In this document: piece by piece, positions 1-8,914 of the stretch
How positions within the stretch are numbered: the stretch's first letter is position 1
How the letters are laid out: each line of letters starts with the position of its first letter
The notes under the pieces: model-generated
Seen by the model: the letters and a program-made list of their open reading frames with translations, nothing else
What the model was told of the DNA's origin: nothing
Databases searched by the model: none
Translations under genes and position numbers: made by a program
Assembly: GCA_017483225.1 (NCBI GenBank)
Contig: JAFULF010000035.1
Location: forward strand, 1 to 63,706
Direction: 5' to 3'
Source of the DNA: Alistipes sp.
GTDB taxonomy: Bacteria > Bacteroidota > Bacteroidia > Bacteroidales > Rikenellaceae
DNA length: 63,706 bases

Positions 1-139
1 ACAAAATATATTTAAAATTGAGTTCATATACCCACAAAAAAAACTGTCGAAATAATCTCTCGACAGTCTGTTTAGGTCTCATTTTTGACCATTAAACAAT
101 TTTACCCCCTTTCGCAGGTCTCTTTTTGACCATTAAGCC
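1..139 (+). mobile_element. Right end of an insertion sequence (partial, IS copy 1)
   Basis: The 39 bases at 101-139 are an exact reverse complement of 63554-63592, where they precede a transposase start. Read inward from 139 they begin GGCTTAATGGTCAAAAAG. A second, subterminal copy of the motif lies at 74-95 (AGGTCTC-TTTTTGACCATTAA core, also at 116-136), as expected for transposase binding sites. The element would extend left of the window, so its body is not seen. Identity as an IS is inferred from the match to copy 2. Confidence 0.75.
36..66 (-). terminator. Rho-independent terminator inside the IS end, reading inward
   Basis: CTGTCGA (44-50) pairs with TCGACAG (60-66), and on the minus strand the stem is followed by eight T (36-43). 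It would stop transcription entering the IS from the neighbouring chromosome, a common way for IS elements to limit impinging transcription. Confidence 0.7.
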
Positions 140-309
140 GAGAAAACAAAACAGCGATGAGGGATTGGCTACTGCGCAAGCGTTGCTTGCTCCGCTTAAC
201 GCCGTTGACTTTGTCTTCTTCCTCACGGCTCGGCATAGTTCAAATAAATTTGCACTCTGCGCTCGCTCCGTATCGTCAGTTCCCCTCTGCTTGCCGCAGG
301 GGCCCCTGC

Positions 310-352
310 AAAATAGACTTCGCAAGAAGATTGCTGCGCAATCTATTTTTGT
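310..352 (+). terminator. Terminator-like hairpin, plus strand
   Basis: AAAATAGA near 310 pairs imperfectly with TCTATTTT near 340, and a T-rich run follows on the plus strand. It could stop transcription leaving the IS copy. The rest of 140-395 holds no supportable gene. Confidence 0.4.
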
Positions 353-394
353 TTTCTATGCACTCCGGCTGCAAGTAAACTTGCGCCATCGGCA

Positions 395-428
395 TAAAAA
401 ACAAAAAGATGCCGCTTTGCGACATCTT
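395..428 (-). terminator. Terminator of tRNA-Ser
   Basis: AAGATG (406-411) pairs with CATCTT (423-428). On the minus strand a T-rich run follows directly. It sits 20 bases past the 3' end of the tRNA. Confidence 0.75.
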
Positions 429-447
429 CTTGCTTCGTTTTATTTTG

Positions 448-532
448 CGGAAAGAGAGGGATTCGAACCCCCGGAGCCTCGCAGCTCAACGGTTTTCAAG
501 ACCGCCGCAATCGACCACTCTGCCATCTTTCC
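448..532 (-). tRNA. tRNA-Ser(UGA)
   Basis: Minus-strand cloverleaf with acceptor GGAAAGA / TCTTTCC, discriminator G, T-arm GGTTCGAATCC and a 7-base anticodon loop CTTGAAA giving anticodon UGA. The long variable arm (GAGCTGCGAGGCTC region) is typical of class II tRNAs. CCA is not encoded. Confidence 0.93.
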
Positions 533-537
533 GAGCG

Positions 538-567
538 CAAAGGTAGTATTTTTTTTTCGATTGCCAA
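538..567 (-). promoter_or_regulatory. Promoter of tRNA-Ser
   Basis: On the minus strand TACCTTTG (538-545) matches the Bacteroidota -7 consensus TAnnTTTG, with TTG at 565-567 about 19 bases upstream. It lies six bases before the tRNA. Confidence 0.75.
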
Positions 568-588
568 ATTTTATTCCCCATAAATGGA

Positions 589-624
589 AAAAGGTTGTCA
601 TATTTTCGCATACGACAACCTTTT
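589..624 (-). terminator. Terminator downstream of the FKBP-like lipoprotein pair
   Basis: An 11-bp stem AAAAGGTTGTC / GACAACCTTTT with T-tracts on both sides, so it could work in both directions. It separates the lipoprotein operon from tRNA-Ser. Confidence 0.75.
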
Positions 625-648
625 GACCCTTAAACTACCCCCGTAAGA

Positions 649-2193
649 TTACTCCTCGCTCTCGGTTGGCTCCACGAAGATGTAGAACACCAGCGGCGTA
701 TAAGGCTGCACCTCGGTACTGATGCTACCCGTATCGCCATCGTAGGTGTATGACGGCGTATCGTAGATAGGGTAACTCATATAGTATGGGTACGAGTAGG
801 AGTTGTAATAGTTATAGTAGTCGTAGTATCCGTAGCCATAGCCATAATCGTAATAGCCCACGTTGCTGCTCGTGCTGCTCGACGATGTGGAGCCGGAGAT
901 TCCCTCGGCACCATAGGCATAGCCTGAGGTGGTGATGATAGCACCCCAACGACCATATTTGAGTTTAGGGATGCAGTGATACCAAGCACCCACGTAGTCA
1001 TCCTTGTTTGTCGAGGCGGTATATGTGAGTGACGAGGTGCTGTCGTCGGATGAGTCGAAGACAAGCTCCCTAACCTCCGGAATATTCGTATCGAGGATAA
1101 AGCCGTCGAGGAAGCGTGCGATATACCATATCGTCGTGGAGCCATCCTTGCCTATCACCTTCGCATTCTCGTCATCTGCCGCAAGCTCCATATCTGCAAA
1201 CTTCTCGTCGAGAGCCTTGACGATTGCCTCGTCCAGAGCCTTCATATCGGCATATCGGCCCGTATCGAAGCTGTCCTCGTAGCAGGTACCTACCTCTGCG
1301 TCTGCGACGGTCATATATGCCGGCGAGAGGGTTTCGTTACCCGGCTCATACTCCGTAGTGTAGTAGAGGCCCGTATAGGTCTCCGTCTCGGTGGAAGAGG
1401 AGGATGAAGAGTCCTCCGACTCCTCGCTGCTATCCGTATTGCTCTCGGTCTGCACCGTCAGCCATATATCCTTGCCGGCACGGGTGTTGGCATCCTTGAC
1501 CACCGTCTCAACCATACTGACCTCCAAGTCGGAAGGGTTCTTGACCACACGGACCACCTCCACGTCCATAATCACAGGCACGTTTGTATCAAGATGGAAC
1601 TGACCTTCGTAGCCACCCTCCTGCGTGGTGCCCGTAGCGCCATAGCCCACCGACGAAGGGAGGTAGAGGCGCACCTTTGCACCCTTGCGCATTGCGAAGT
1701 CAGAGCTTGGGAAGCCCTTGCTCTGAACATACTCCTCGTCGAGTTTGAGCACATTGCGGGTGGAGAGGTAGGTACCCTCCAACAAGCTGTACATATTGGT
1801 CGAGCCGCAGTAGTTCAGGTATGGAACATAGTGCGTATTCTTCGAGAAGGTGTTCTGCATTCGTGCCGTGAGCGACTCTCGTGTGACGCACACGTCACCC
1901 GTGAGGTCGTAGCCCGTGAAGTTGTATATCATCCAGCAGGTATCCTGCTCCATAATAGGCTCGCCGCCAAAGTCGTTGTCGTCCTTCGCCACGGAGGCAT
2001 CGCCCCACTCCAACACATCCACATAGTAGTCGCCCGTGGCCTGATGGTTTTTGAGCAGTTCGGGTCTATTCTTCTTTATCCAGGCACGCAGAGCACGGCT
2101 TTCGAGGTCGGCACCCGACACCTCCGGCTCCTTGACACAAGAGCCGAGCGAGAGTGTGCACAAGAGAGCAAATATTGCCAGAAGTTGTTTCAT
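649..2193 (-). CDS. Lipoprotein with two FKBP-like domains and a tyrosine-rich insertion
   Basis: The 514-residue product starts with a lipoprotein signal (lipobox LGSC, Cys19), so it is probably anchored in an outer-compartment membrane. Residues about 50-215 end in an FKBP-like pattern (KGAKVRLYLPSSVGYG, then a V-DVEVVRVV strand). After a Ser/Glu-rich linker (about 250-275), residues about 300-514 show a second such domain: DGFILDTNIPE, IPKLKYG, AYGAEG, PLVFYIFVE. A Tyr/Ser/Gly-rich stretch of about 55 residues interrupts the second domain between AYGAEG and the last strand. FKBPs are peptidyl-prolyl isomerases, but the catalytic pocket is poorly conserved here, so activity is uncertain. 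The next gene upstream encodes a single-domain relative, ten bases away; they likely form one operon ending at the 589-624 terminator. Confidence 0.7.
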   Translation of the reverse strand: MKQLLAIFALLCTLSLGSCVKEPEVSGADLESRALRAWIKKNRPELLKNHQATGDYYVDVLEWGDASVAKDDNDFGGEPIMEQDTCWMIYNFTGYDLTGDVCVTRESLTARMQNTFSKNTHYVPYLNYCGSTNMYSLLEGTYLSTRNVLKLDEEYVQSKGFPSSDFAMRKGAKVRLYLPSSVGYGATGTTQEGGYEGQFHLDTNVPVIMDVEVVRVVKNPSDLEVSMVETVVKDANTRAGKDIWLTVQTESNTDSSEESEDSSSSSSTETETYTGLYYTTEYEPGNETLSPAYMTVADAEVGTCYEDSFDTGRYADMKALDEAIVKALDEKFADMELAADDENAKVIGKDGSTTIWYIARFLDGFILDTNIPEVRELVFDSSDDSTSSLTYTASTNKDDYVGAWYHCIPKLKYGRWGAIITTSGYAYGAEGISGSTSSSSTSSNVGYYDYGYGYGYYDYYNYYNSYSYPYYMSYPIYDTPSYTYDGDTGSISTEVQPYTPLVFYIFVEPTESEE

Positions 2194-2202
2194 ATCGTCT
2201 TA

Positions 2203-2814
2203 TTACTTTATTACGTTCAAAATCTTAATATACCACGCCACGGCAGACTTCTTCGGCACCGTACCCACCAACTGCTTGCCATAGGCCATATTGTAACTCA
2301 TATAGAGTTGTACGGAGTCTTGGTCGTGACACCCCACCAGTGCCTGGTCAAGCCCCTCGATAACGTCGCCGTTGCCCACCTTGAAACTGAGCGGCTCGGT
2401 GCTCCACGTGAGCGACACCTGCTTATTGCTCGACGAGTTCTCGATGCGGGAGATTGTGGTCGGGATATTCGACCAATAGAGGGCGGTAGCCGAGGTCGAA
2501 GGCTCGGAGCCCGAGAAGACGTAGGCATCGAAGATTATCTCCACCGTAGAGCCCACCTCTACCGTAGCCCAATCCTCTCTACCCTCCTCGTAATAGTTCG
2601 GGATGTAGCGGTATGTTGAGCGACCAAAGGTGGTGTAGAACTTGGGGTTCTCCTCGATGACATTAGGCACCTCAGCCTCGGCAACAAGACGGCGGGAAGA
2701 TTCCAGATACCTGACCAGCGTATCCTGCTGCGAGGTGAAGTAATCCTCATCGTCAGCACACCCTGCGGCAAGCATCGCCAGCACCATTACCGATATGTAG
2801 AGAAGCCTTTTCAT
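2203..2814 (-). CDS. FKBP-type peptidyl-prolyl isomerase lipoprotein
   Basis: This 203-residue protein has a lipobox (LAAGC, Cys19) and an N-terminal segment of about 80 residues ahead of one FKBP-like domain. The domain signature is clear: VEVGSTVEIIFDAYVF, then VIEGLDQALVGC, DSVQLYMSYNMAYG, VGTVPKKSAV and a final hydrophobic strand. FKBP lipoproteins are expected to assist folding of exported proteins in the periplasm. It lies directly upstream of the larger two-domain FKBP-like lipoprotein on the same strand, so the two are likely co-transcribed. Whether it is catalytically active cannot be judged from the sequence. Confidence 0.78.
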   Translation of the reverse strand: MKRLLYISVMVLAMLAAGCADDEDYFTSQQDTLVRYLESSRRLVAEAEVPNVIEENPKFYTTFGRSTYRYIPNYYEEGREDWATVEVGSTVEIIFDAYVFSGSEPSTSATALYWSNIPTTISRIENSSSNKQVSLTWSTEPLSFKVGNGDVIEGLDQALVGCHDQDSVQLYMSYNMAYGKQLVGTVPKKSAVAWYIKILNVIK

Positions 2815-2882
2815 AGTCGTATAACGTGCAAAGGTATGAAATATTACGTTAAAACGAAATATTTAGGGAAGAATCTTACGCT

Positions 2883-3476
2883 CTACAAATGTTTTAGTGC
2901 CAGACGCACCGCCTCCTCGACCGTAATTGACGGCTGCTCCTTGAAGAGTTTTCGCAGCACCTTCTCGGAGGCCGCCTTCTGGAAGCCGAGCATCACGAGG
3001 GCTGCCAGAGCCTCGTCGAGCACCGGATTTGCCACCCCTGCCGCAATAGCCGCAGAGGCTGCATCGTCGCCTTTGAGGTCGAGCATACGACCGCTCAAAT
3101 CGACGATAATCTTCTGCGCCGTTTTGAGCCCCAGCCCCTTCACATTTTTCAGCAGCACGGCATTACCCGTGGCGATGATGTTGCGCAACTCCGACGGGGA
3201 GTATGTCGATTGAATCATTCGTGCCGTATTGCCACCCACGCCCGACACGCCGATAAGCAGGCGGAAGAGTTCACGCTCCGACTTGGTCGCAAAGCCGTAG
3301 AGGGTCTGCGCATCCTCCCTGACCACGTGGTGCAGGTAGAGCATCACCTGCTCGCTCTTCTCAATCTCGGAGAAGGTCTGCAAGGAGATATTGACAAAAT
3401 AGCCGATTCCCGCCGCCTCAACAACGGCGTAGGCAGGAGCCACCTCGGCAAGTCGTCCGGTAATATATTCGTACAT
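2883..3476 (-). CDS. ruvA: Holliday junction branch migration protein RuvA
   Basis: RuvA binds four-way DNA junctions as a tetramer and loads the RuvB motor during homologous recombination and fork repair. The 197-residue length is normal. The N-terminal OB domain starts MYEYITGRLAEV. Two helix-hairpin-helix motifs follow (GVSGVGGNTA near residue 78 and VKGLGLKTAQKI near 113), and a C-terminal helical domain (about 150-197) should contact RuvB. ruvC and ruvB are not nearby. The gene is separated by only 36 bases from the acetyltransferase gene upstream on the same strand. Confidence 0.95.
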   Translation of the reverse strand: MYEYITGRLAEVAPAYAVVEAAGIGYFVNISLQTFSEIEKSEQVMLYLHHVVREDAQTLYGFATKSERELFRLLIGVSGVGGNTARMIQSTYSPSELRNIIATGNAVLLKNVKGLGLKTAQKIIVDLSGRMLDLKGDDAASAAIAAGVANPVLDEALAALVMLGFQKAASEKVLRKLFKEQPSITVEEAVRLALKHL

Positions 3477-3512
3477 AATTATCTATTTTTCAACAAAATA
3501 CACATACACAGT

Positions 3513-4067
3513 TTACAGCAGTTTTCGCTTCACCACGGCAGGATTACCTGCGGCGAGCGAATCATCCGGAATATCCTTCACCACGACACTTCCCGCCCCA
3601 ATGACACACCTGTTACCGATGGTTACTCCGGGACAGATGGTCACTCCTCCGCCAATCCAGCAATCCTCGCCGATACGAATCGGCATTCCCGTCTCGACAG
3701 GCTCTCGGCGCTCGACGTGCGAGAGCGGGTGTTGCGGCGTATAGAGACCACAATTAGGGCCTATCTTAGTGCGGTCGCCGATGGTGATGCCTCCCGAGTC
3801 GAGGAAGGTGCAATTCTTGTTGATGAAGCAATCCTCGCCAATCTTTATACGGAAGCCCAAGTCGCAGTAGAAGGGCACCGAGATAGCCGAACTCTCCGGC
3901 ATATCGGGGATAAGGCGGCGCAGCAGCGGCAGAAACTCCGCATCACGGCGTGTCATAGCGTTCAGGCGCACAAGCAGTTGTTTGCAGCGGGCAAAGGCGG
4001 CATCAATCTCCGGGTCGTGGAAATTGTACAACTCGCCATCCATCATCTTCTGAAACTCTCTCTTCAT
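3513..4067 (-). CDS. Sugar O-acetyltransferase, maltose/galactoside acetyltransferase type
   Basis: A 184-residue left-handed beta-helix acyltransferase. The start shows the Mac-type helical lead (MKREFQKMMDGELYNF), followed by hexapeptide repeats (NCTFLDSGGITIGDRTKIG, GVTICPGVTIGNRCVIGAG) and the usual ending GNPAVVKR. The active-site His is likely in TPQHPLSH. Enzymes of this group move acetyl from acetyl-CoA to a sugar hydroxyl; the substrate cannot be read from sequence. It lies upstream of ruvA on the same strand and is divergent from recQ. Length matches the family. Confidence 0.85.
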   Translation of the reverse strand: MKREFQKMMDGELYNFHDPEIDAAFARCKQLLVRLNAMTRRDAEFLPLLRRLIPDMPESSAISVPFYCDLGFRIKIGEDCFINKNCTFLDSGGITIGDRTKIGPNCGLYTPQHPLSHVERREPVETGMPIRIGEDCWIGGGVTICPGVTIGNRCVIGAGSVVVKDIPDDSLAAGNPAVVKRKLL

Positions 4068-4164
4068 AATTTACGCTGTTTTACGATACAAAGATACAAT
4101 TTTCCGTAAAAAAATCTTGCATCCGCAAAAAAATCAATACCTTTATGGTGCAAAATGTGCAACT

Positions 4165-6090
4165 ATGCGCAACCCTATGGAGAAAAAACTCTATGCAACG
4201 CTAAAAAAGTATTGGGGCTACGACACCTTCCGTCCCAAGCAATGCGAGATTATCCGGTCGATACTCGCAGGGCGGGACACCCTTGCGCTGATGCCTACGG
4301 GTGGCGGAAAGTCGCTCACATACCAGATACCTGCGCTGCTCTCGGAGGGGTTGTGCATCGTCGTCACACCGCTCATTGCGCTGATGAAGGACCAAGTCGA
4401 TTCGTTGCGCCGCAAGGGTATCGCCGCCGTAGCCATCCACGCAGGTATGGGGTCACGGCAGGTGACCAACACGCTGGATAACTGCGCCTATGGCGACGTG
4501 AAGTTCCTCTACATCGCTCCGGAGCGACTCTCCTCCGATATATTCCGTATGCGTCTTGCCGATATGAACGTCGCCCTCGTAGCGGTGGATGAGGCGCACT
4601 GCATATCACAGTGGGGCTACGACTTCCGCCCCTCGTACCTGCGCATTGCCGAGATTCGCTCCATACACCCGACAGCACCCATACTTGCCCTGACGGCCTC
4701 CGCCACAGAGCGTGTAGCACAGGATATTATGGTGAGACTCAACTTCGCCGAGCCCAACACCATCCGCACCTCATTCTCCCGCCCCAACCTGACCTACGTA
4801 GTGCGCCACGTTGAGGATAAGAGCGAGCACCTGCTGCGCATCATCGGCAGCGTCGAGGGGCAGGGTATCGTCTATGTCCGCACCCGAGAGGCGGCGGAGC
4901 AGGTGGCGCAGATGCTTCAAAATGAGGCTCTCTCGGCAACCTTCTACCACGGAGGCCTGCCAAGCGAGGAGCGCAACATACGCCAAGACGAGTGGGTATC
5001 CGGCAAGGTACGTATAATGGTGGCTACCAACGCCTTCGGTATGGGTATAGACAAGAGCGACGTGCGCTTCGTCATCCACTACACGATGTGCGACTCGTTG
5101 GAGAGCTACTATCAGGAGGCGGGACGTGCCGGCCGTGACGGCAGGCGCAGTTACGCCGTGCTTCTGGTTGGCCCGAAGGACAACTCTATGATACGCCGCC
5201 GTTTCGAGCGGTCGTTCCCCAAGATTGAGTTTGTCAAGAGTGTTTACGAGAAGGTCTGCAACCAGCTGCAAGTGGCGATAGGCGACGGTAAGCACTGCGC
5301 CCACCTGTTCAACCTCCACGAGTTATGCCGCAACGAGCACCTCTACCCGCTCGATGTGAGCAGCGCATTGGAGCTGCTGCAACAGAACGGCTACCTGACC
5401 TATACCGACCAAGTAGATAGCCCCTCACGCCTGATAATAACCGTGCAGCCGTCGCAACTCTACGGCATAAAACTACCACCACGTGAAGAGGCTGTGCTAC
5501 AAGTCATTATGCGCCAATATCCGGGCATATTTACCGATATGAAGGCCATCGACGAGATGGAGATTGCACACCTATCCCGACTCTCGCTCGAAGAGGTCAG
5601 CGAGGCACTCAAACAGCTGCGCCGTATGCACGTCGTGGGGTATATCATATCGGCCCGCTCGCCGATGATATACTTCGACGAGGAGCGACTGCCTACCTCC
5701 GACATATACATCACACCGGAGACCTACACCCGTCGCAAGGAGTTGATGCACGAGCGATTCGACCAGATGCTGCGCTATGCCGAGAACGAGAGCGAGTGTC
5801 GCAGTATGATTATCGAGAACTACTTTGGCGACACGCATTCCGAGCCGTGCGGGGTGTGCGACCTCTGCATCGCCCGCCGCAAGGCCGAGGGCTCGATTCC
5901 CCCGCTTGCGCACAACTATCGGGAGCAGATACTCTCGCTCCTTGCCTCCGAGCCGATGACCCCGAAGCGTCTGGCAGAGGCGATATCCGGGAATGACGAC
6001 GACATAACCGCCGAGATATGCCGCCTCACCGACGAGGGCATTGTGGAGGCGAGGGATTTGAGCGGCAAACTCTCCATCAAAAAGCGTTAA
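4165..6090 (+). CDS. recQ: ATP-dependent DNA helicase RecQ
   Basis: RecQ is a 3'-5' DNA helicase of recombination and replication repair. Motif I (TGGGKSLTYQIP, about residue 45), motif II DEAHCISQWGYDFRP (about 141), the RecQ C-terminal zinc site (Cys in ECRSMI, CGVCDLC, about 547-567) and a winged-helix region are present. I start it at 4165 (MRNPMEKKLY) rather than the longer frame at 4117, because a near-consensus -7 box (TACCTTTA, 4138-4145) lies just upstream and the extra 16 residues have no family counterpart. The HRDC domain common in longer RecQ proteins is not obvious; 641 residues is fairly typical of Bacteroidota. Divergent from the acetyltransferase gene. Confidence 0.93.
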   Translation: MRNPMEKKLYATLKKYWGYDTFRPKQCEIIRSILAGRDTLALMPTGGGKSLTYQIPALLSEGLCIVVTPLIALMKDQVDSLRRKGIAAVAIHAGMGSRQVTNTLDNCAYGDVKFLYIAPERLSSDIFRMRLADMNVALVAVDEAHCISQWGYDFRPSYLRIAEIRSIHPTAPILALTASATERVAQDIMVRLNFAEPNTIRTSFSRPNLTYVVRHVEDKSEHLLRIIGSVEGQGIVYVRTREAAEQVAQMLQNEALSATFYHGGLPSEERNIRQDEWVSGKVRIMVATNAFGMGIDKSDVRFVIHYTMCDSLESYYQEAGRAGRDGRRSYAVLLVGPKDNSMIRRRFERSFPKIEFVKSVYEKVCNQLQVAIGDGKHCAHLFNLHELCRNEHLYPLDVSSALELLQQNGYLTYTDQVDSPSRLIITVQPSQLYGIKLPPREEAVLQVIMRQYPGIFTDMKAIDEMEIAHLSRLSLEEVSEALKQLRRMHVVGYIISARSPMIYFDEERLPTSDIYITPETYTRRKELMHERFDQMLRYAENESECRSMIIENYFGDTHSEPCGVCDLCIARRKAEGSIPPLAHNYREQILSLLASEPMTPKRLAEAISGNDDDITAEICRLTDEGIVEARDLSGKLSIKKR

Positions 6091-6206
6091 TTCCCCGACA
6101 GGGTGTCGGAAGCGGAACCAAAACGCCGTAAAAACGGCTAAAAAGGGGCTTAAATCACAAGAAAATAAAAAAGAGCTGCGATAAAGAGCACTTTTTCGTG
6201 ACAAAA

Positions 6207-6265
6207 TTGCTTTATTCGGAAAATAAATGCTATTTTTGTGCGTGTATATTATAGGTCGAAAGACC
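6207..6265 (+). promoter_or_regulatory. gyrA promoter and leader hairpin
   Basis: TTG (6207-6209) and TATTTTTG (6231-6238), 21 bases apart, fit the Bacteroidota primary-sigma promoter. The predicted 5' leader of about 60 bases holds a small GNRA-capped hairpin, GGTC-GAAA-GACC (6254-6265). The rest of 6091-6206 shows nothing clear. Confidence 0.65.
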
Positions 6266-6302
6266 GTAAAGCAGATAACGAAGAAACTTTAACAAATAAA
6301 TT

Positions 6303-8876
6303 ATGCTTACTGAAGAAGAAAAGAATGCAGGTTTGCTCGGACGTATTGACCGTGTCAATATCGAGGAGCAGATGAAAACTGCCTACATCAACTATTCGAT
6401 GTCGGTAATCGTATCACGTGCCTTGCCGGATGTAAGGGATGGTTTGAAACCGGTACACCGTCGTATCCTCTACGATATGAGTGCGGAGCTCAACCTCTCG
6501 TCGGACAAGCCGACACGTAAGTCCGCCCGTATCGTCGGTGACGTGCTCGGTAAGTTCCACCCGCACGGCGACTCGTCTGTCTATGATGCAATGTGTCGTA
6601 TGGCACAGGATTGGGCTATGCGCTACCCGCTCGTTGAGGGTCAGGGTAACTTCGGTTCAATGGACGGCGACTCCCCTGCGGCGATGCGTTACACCGAGGC
6701 CCGTATGCAGAAGATTGCCGATGAGGTGCTGGCCGATATCGACAAGGAGACTATCGACTGGACACTCAACTTTGACGACACGATTCCGGAGCCGACCGTG
6801 CTCCCTACCAAGATTCCGTTGTTGCTGGTAAATGGTGCCAGCGGTATCGCCGTAGGTATGGCGACGAATATGGCTCCTCACAACCTCGGCGAGGTTATTG
6901 ATGCCTGCGCCGCATATATCGACAATCCGGAGTGCGAGTGCGAGGATTTGCTCCACTTTGTCAAGGGTCCCGACTTCCCTACCGGCGGTATCATCTACGG
7001 ATATGCCGGCGTGAAGGAGGCGTTGCTCACGGGTCGTGGCCGTGTGATTATCCGTGCCAAGTACGAGATTGAGACCGCCGCAAACGGCCGCCAGTCAATC
7101 GTATTTACCGAGATGCCTTATATGGTGAACAAGAGCGAGCTCATCAAGAGCATCGCCGCCCAAATAAAGGAGGGCCGCATCGAGGGTATCTCCGACGTAA
7201 ACGACGAGTCGGACCGTCAGGGTATCCGTGTCGTTGTCCACTTGAAGCAGGATGCCGTAGCCAACGTTGTAGTGAATACGCTCTTCAAGAATACGGCACT
7301 TCAATCGTCGTTTGCCGTGAACAACATCGCTCTGGTGAACGGCCGTCCGATGCTGCTCAACCTCAAAGACCTTATCAAGCACTTCGTAGGACACCGTCAC
7401 GACGTGGTTGTACGCCGCACACGTTACGACCTGCGCAAGGCCGAGGAGCGTCTGCACATCGTTCTGGGCTTGCTCATAGCGCAGGACAACATCGACGAGG
7501 TGGTACGCATCATCCGCAACGCCAAGAATGTCGAGGAGGCAAAGCAGACCCTCTCGGAGAAGTTCGGCCTGAGCGACTTGCAGACCGCAGCCATCGTGGA
7601 TATGCGTCTGCGTGCGCTCGTTGCTCTGGAACACGGCAAACTTACCGCCGAGCGTGACGAGTTGCAGCGCAGCATCGCATACTTCAACGACGTGCTCTCG
7701 AGCGAGGCGTTGCAGTTGCAGATTGTCAAGGAGGAGCTTATCGAGGTCAAGGAGAGCTACGGCGACGAGCGCCGCTCGGAGATTGTTTACTCCTCGGAGG
7801 AGTTCAATCCGGAGGACTTCTACGCCGACGAGGATATGGTTATCACCATCTCCCACTTGGGCTATATCAAGCGCACATCGCTCGCCGAGTACCGCACACA
7901 GAATCGTGGCGGCGTAGGTGCCAAGGGAAGTGCTACACGTGACGAGGACTTCATCGAGCATATCTACGTGGCATCGATGCACAATACGATGCTCTTCTTC
8001 ACGGAGAAGGGCCGCTGCTTCTGGTTGAAGGTTTACGAGATTCCGGAGGGCACACGCACCTCGAAGGGTCGTGCCATCCAGAACGTCATCAACATCGAGC
8101 CTGACGACAAGGTACGTGCCTACATCAACTGCAAGCGTCTGAACGATGAGGAGTATGTAAACAACAACTATATCATTATGTGTACCAAGAACGGTACAAT
8201 CAAGAAGACAAAGTTGGAGGCATACTCTCGTCCACGTACTAACGGTGTCAATGCTATCGTTATCAGAGAGGATGACCAGCTCATCGAGGCTAAGCTCACG
8301 AGCGGCAACGCAGAGATTATGATTGCATCCCGTGAGGGTAAGGCTATCCGCTTCAACGAGAGCATCGTTCGTCCTGTGGGCCGTGTAAGTATGGGTGTAC
8401 GAGGCATCGAGCTCGAAGAGGGCAACGAGGCTATCGGTATGATTTGCATCGAGCCGGATTCGCAGCAGGATGTGCTTGTACTCTCGGAGAATGGATATGG
8501 TAAGCGTACCAACCTCGACGAGTACCGCATCACCAACCGAGGCGGTAAGGGTGTCAAGACCATTGCCATCACGGAGAAGACTGGCAAGCTCGTATCCATT
8601 CAGGCCGTGACCGACGAGAACGACCTGATGATTATCAACCGCTCGGGACTTACGATTCGCACGCTGGTAGAGCAGATTCGTGTTGCGGGCCGTGCTACGC
8701 AGGGTGTGAAAATCATCAACCTGCGTGAGGGCGATGCCATCGCATCGGTTATGGCTGTACCGAAGAGCGAAGACGAGGAGGCTGCCGAAGGGGTGGTTGT
8801 CAACGAGAACGCCGAGCAGAGCGTAGCCGAGGGTGTTGAGCCACAGAGCACCGAGCAGGCAAACGAAAAGGAATAA
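6303..8876 (+). CDS. gyrA: DNA gyrase subunit A
   Basis: GyrA forms the A2B2 gyrase that introduces negative supercoils. The breakage-reunion domain is complete, with catalytic Tyr130 in MRYTEARM. The quinolone-determining region reads [10 protein letters not shown], keeping Ser91 and Asp95, the residues that match Ser83 and Asp87 of E. coli, so no classic resistance substitution is present. The GyrA-box appears as [10 protein letters not shown] near residue 533, and a six-bladed C-terminal wrapping domain follows. The last 40 residues are acidic and Gln/Glu-rich. Length 857 is normal. gyrB is not in the window; a TPR protein gene follows 38 bases downstream on the same strand. Confidence 0.97.
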   Translation: MLTEEEKNAGLLGRIDRVNIEEQMKTAYINYSMSVIVSRALPDVRDGLKPVHRRILYDMSAELNLSSDKPTRKSARIVGDVLGKFHPHGDSSVYDAMCRMAQDWAMRYPLVEGQGNFGSMDGDSPAAMRYTEARMQKIADEVLADIDKETIDWTLNFDDTIPEPTVLPTKIPLLLVNGASGIAVGMATNMAPHNLGEVIDACAAYIDNPECECEDLLHFVKGPDFPTGGIIYGYAGVKEALLTGRGRVIIRAKYEIETAANGRQSIVFTEMPYMVNKSELIKSIAAQIKEGRIEGISDVNDESDRQGIRVVVHLKQDAVANVVVNTLFKNTALQSSFAVNNIALVNGRPMLLNLKDLIKHFVGHRHDVVVRRTRYDLRKAEERLHIVLGLLIAQDNIDEVVRIIRNAKNVEEAKQTLSEKFGLSDLQTAAIVDMRLRALVALEHGKLTAERDELQRSIAYFNDVLSSEALQLQIVKEELIEVKESYGDERRSEIVYSSEEFNPEDFYADEDMVITISHLGYIKRTSLAEYRTQNRGGVGAKGSATRDEDFIEHIYVASMHNTMLFFTEKGRCFWLKVYEIPEGTRTSKGRAIQNVINIEPDDKVRAYINCKRLNDEEYVNNNYIIMCTKNGTIKKTKLEAYSRPRTNGVNAIVIREDDQLIEAKLTSGNAEIMIASREGKAIRFNESIVRPVGRVSMGVRGIELEEGNEAIGMICIEPDSQQDVLVLSENGYGKRTNLDEYRITNRGGKGVKTIAITEKTGKLVSIQAVTDENDLMIINRSGLTIRTLVEQIRVAGRATQGVKIINLREGDAIASVMAVPKSEDEEAAEGVVVNENAEQSVAEGVEPQSTEQANEKE

Positions 8877-8914
8877 ACACAATAAAAAAATAAATTAACA
8901 AACCGTTTACGATT

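Noticed and set aside
126-626. A 166-codon frame across tRNA-Ser and the IS end
   Set aside because: It reads through a tRNA gene and two terminators in antisense; not a plausible gene.
7095-8882. A 595-codon open frame antisense to gyrA
   Set aside because: It mirrors the codon structure of gyrA, has no promoter or ribosome-binding site, and its product resembles no protein. Long antisense frames are common in this base composition.
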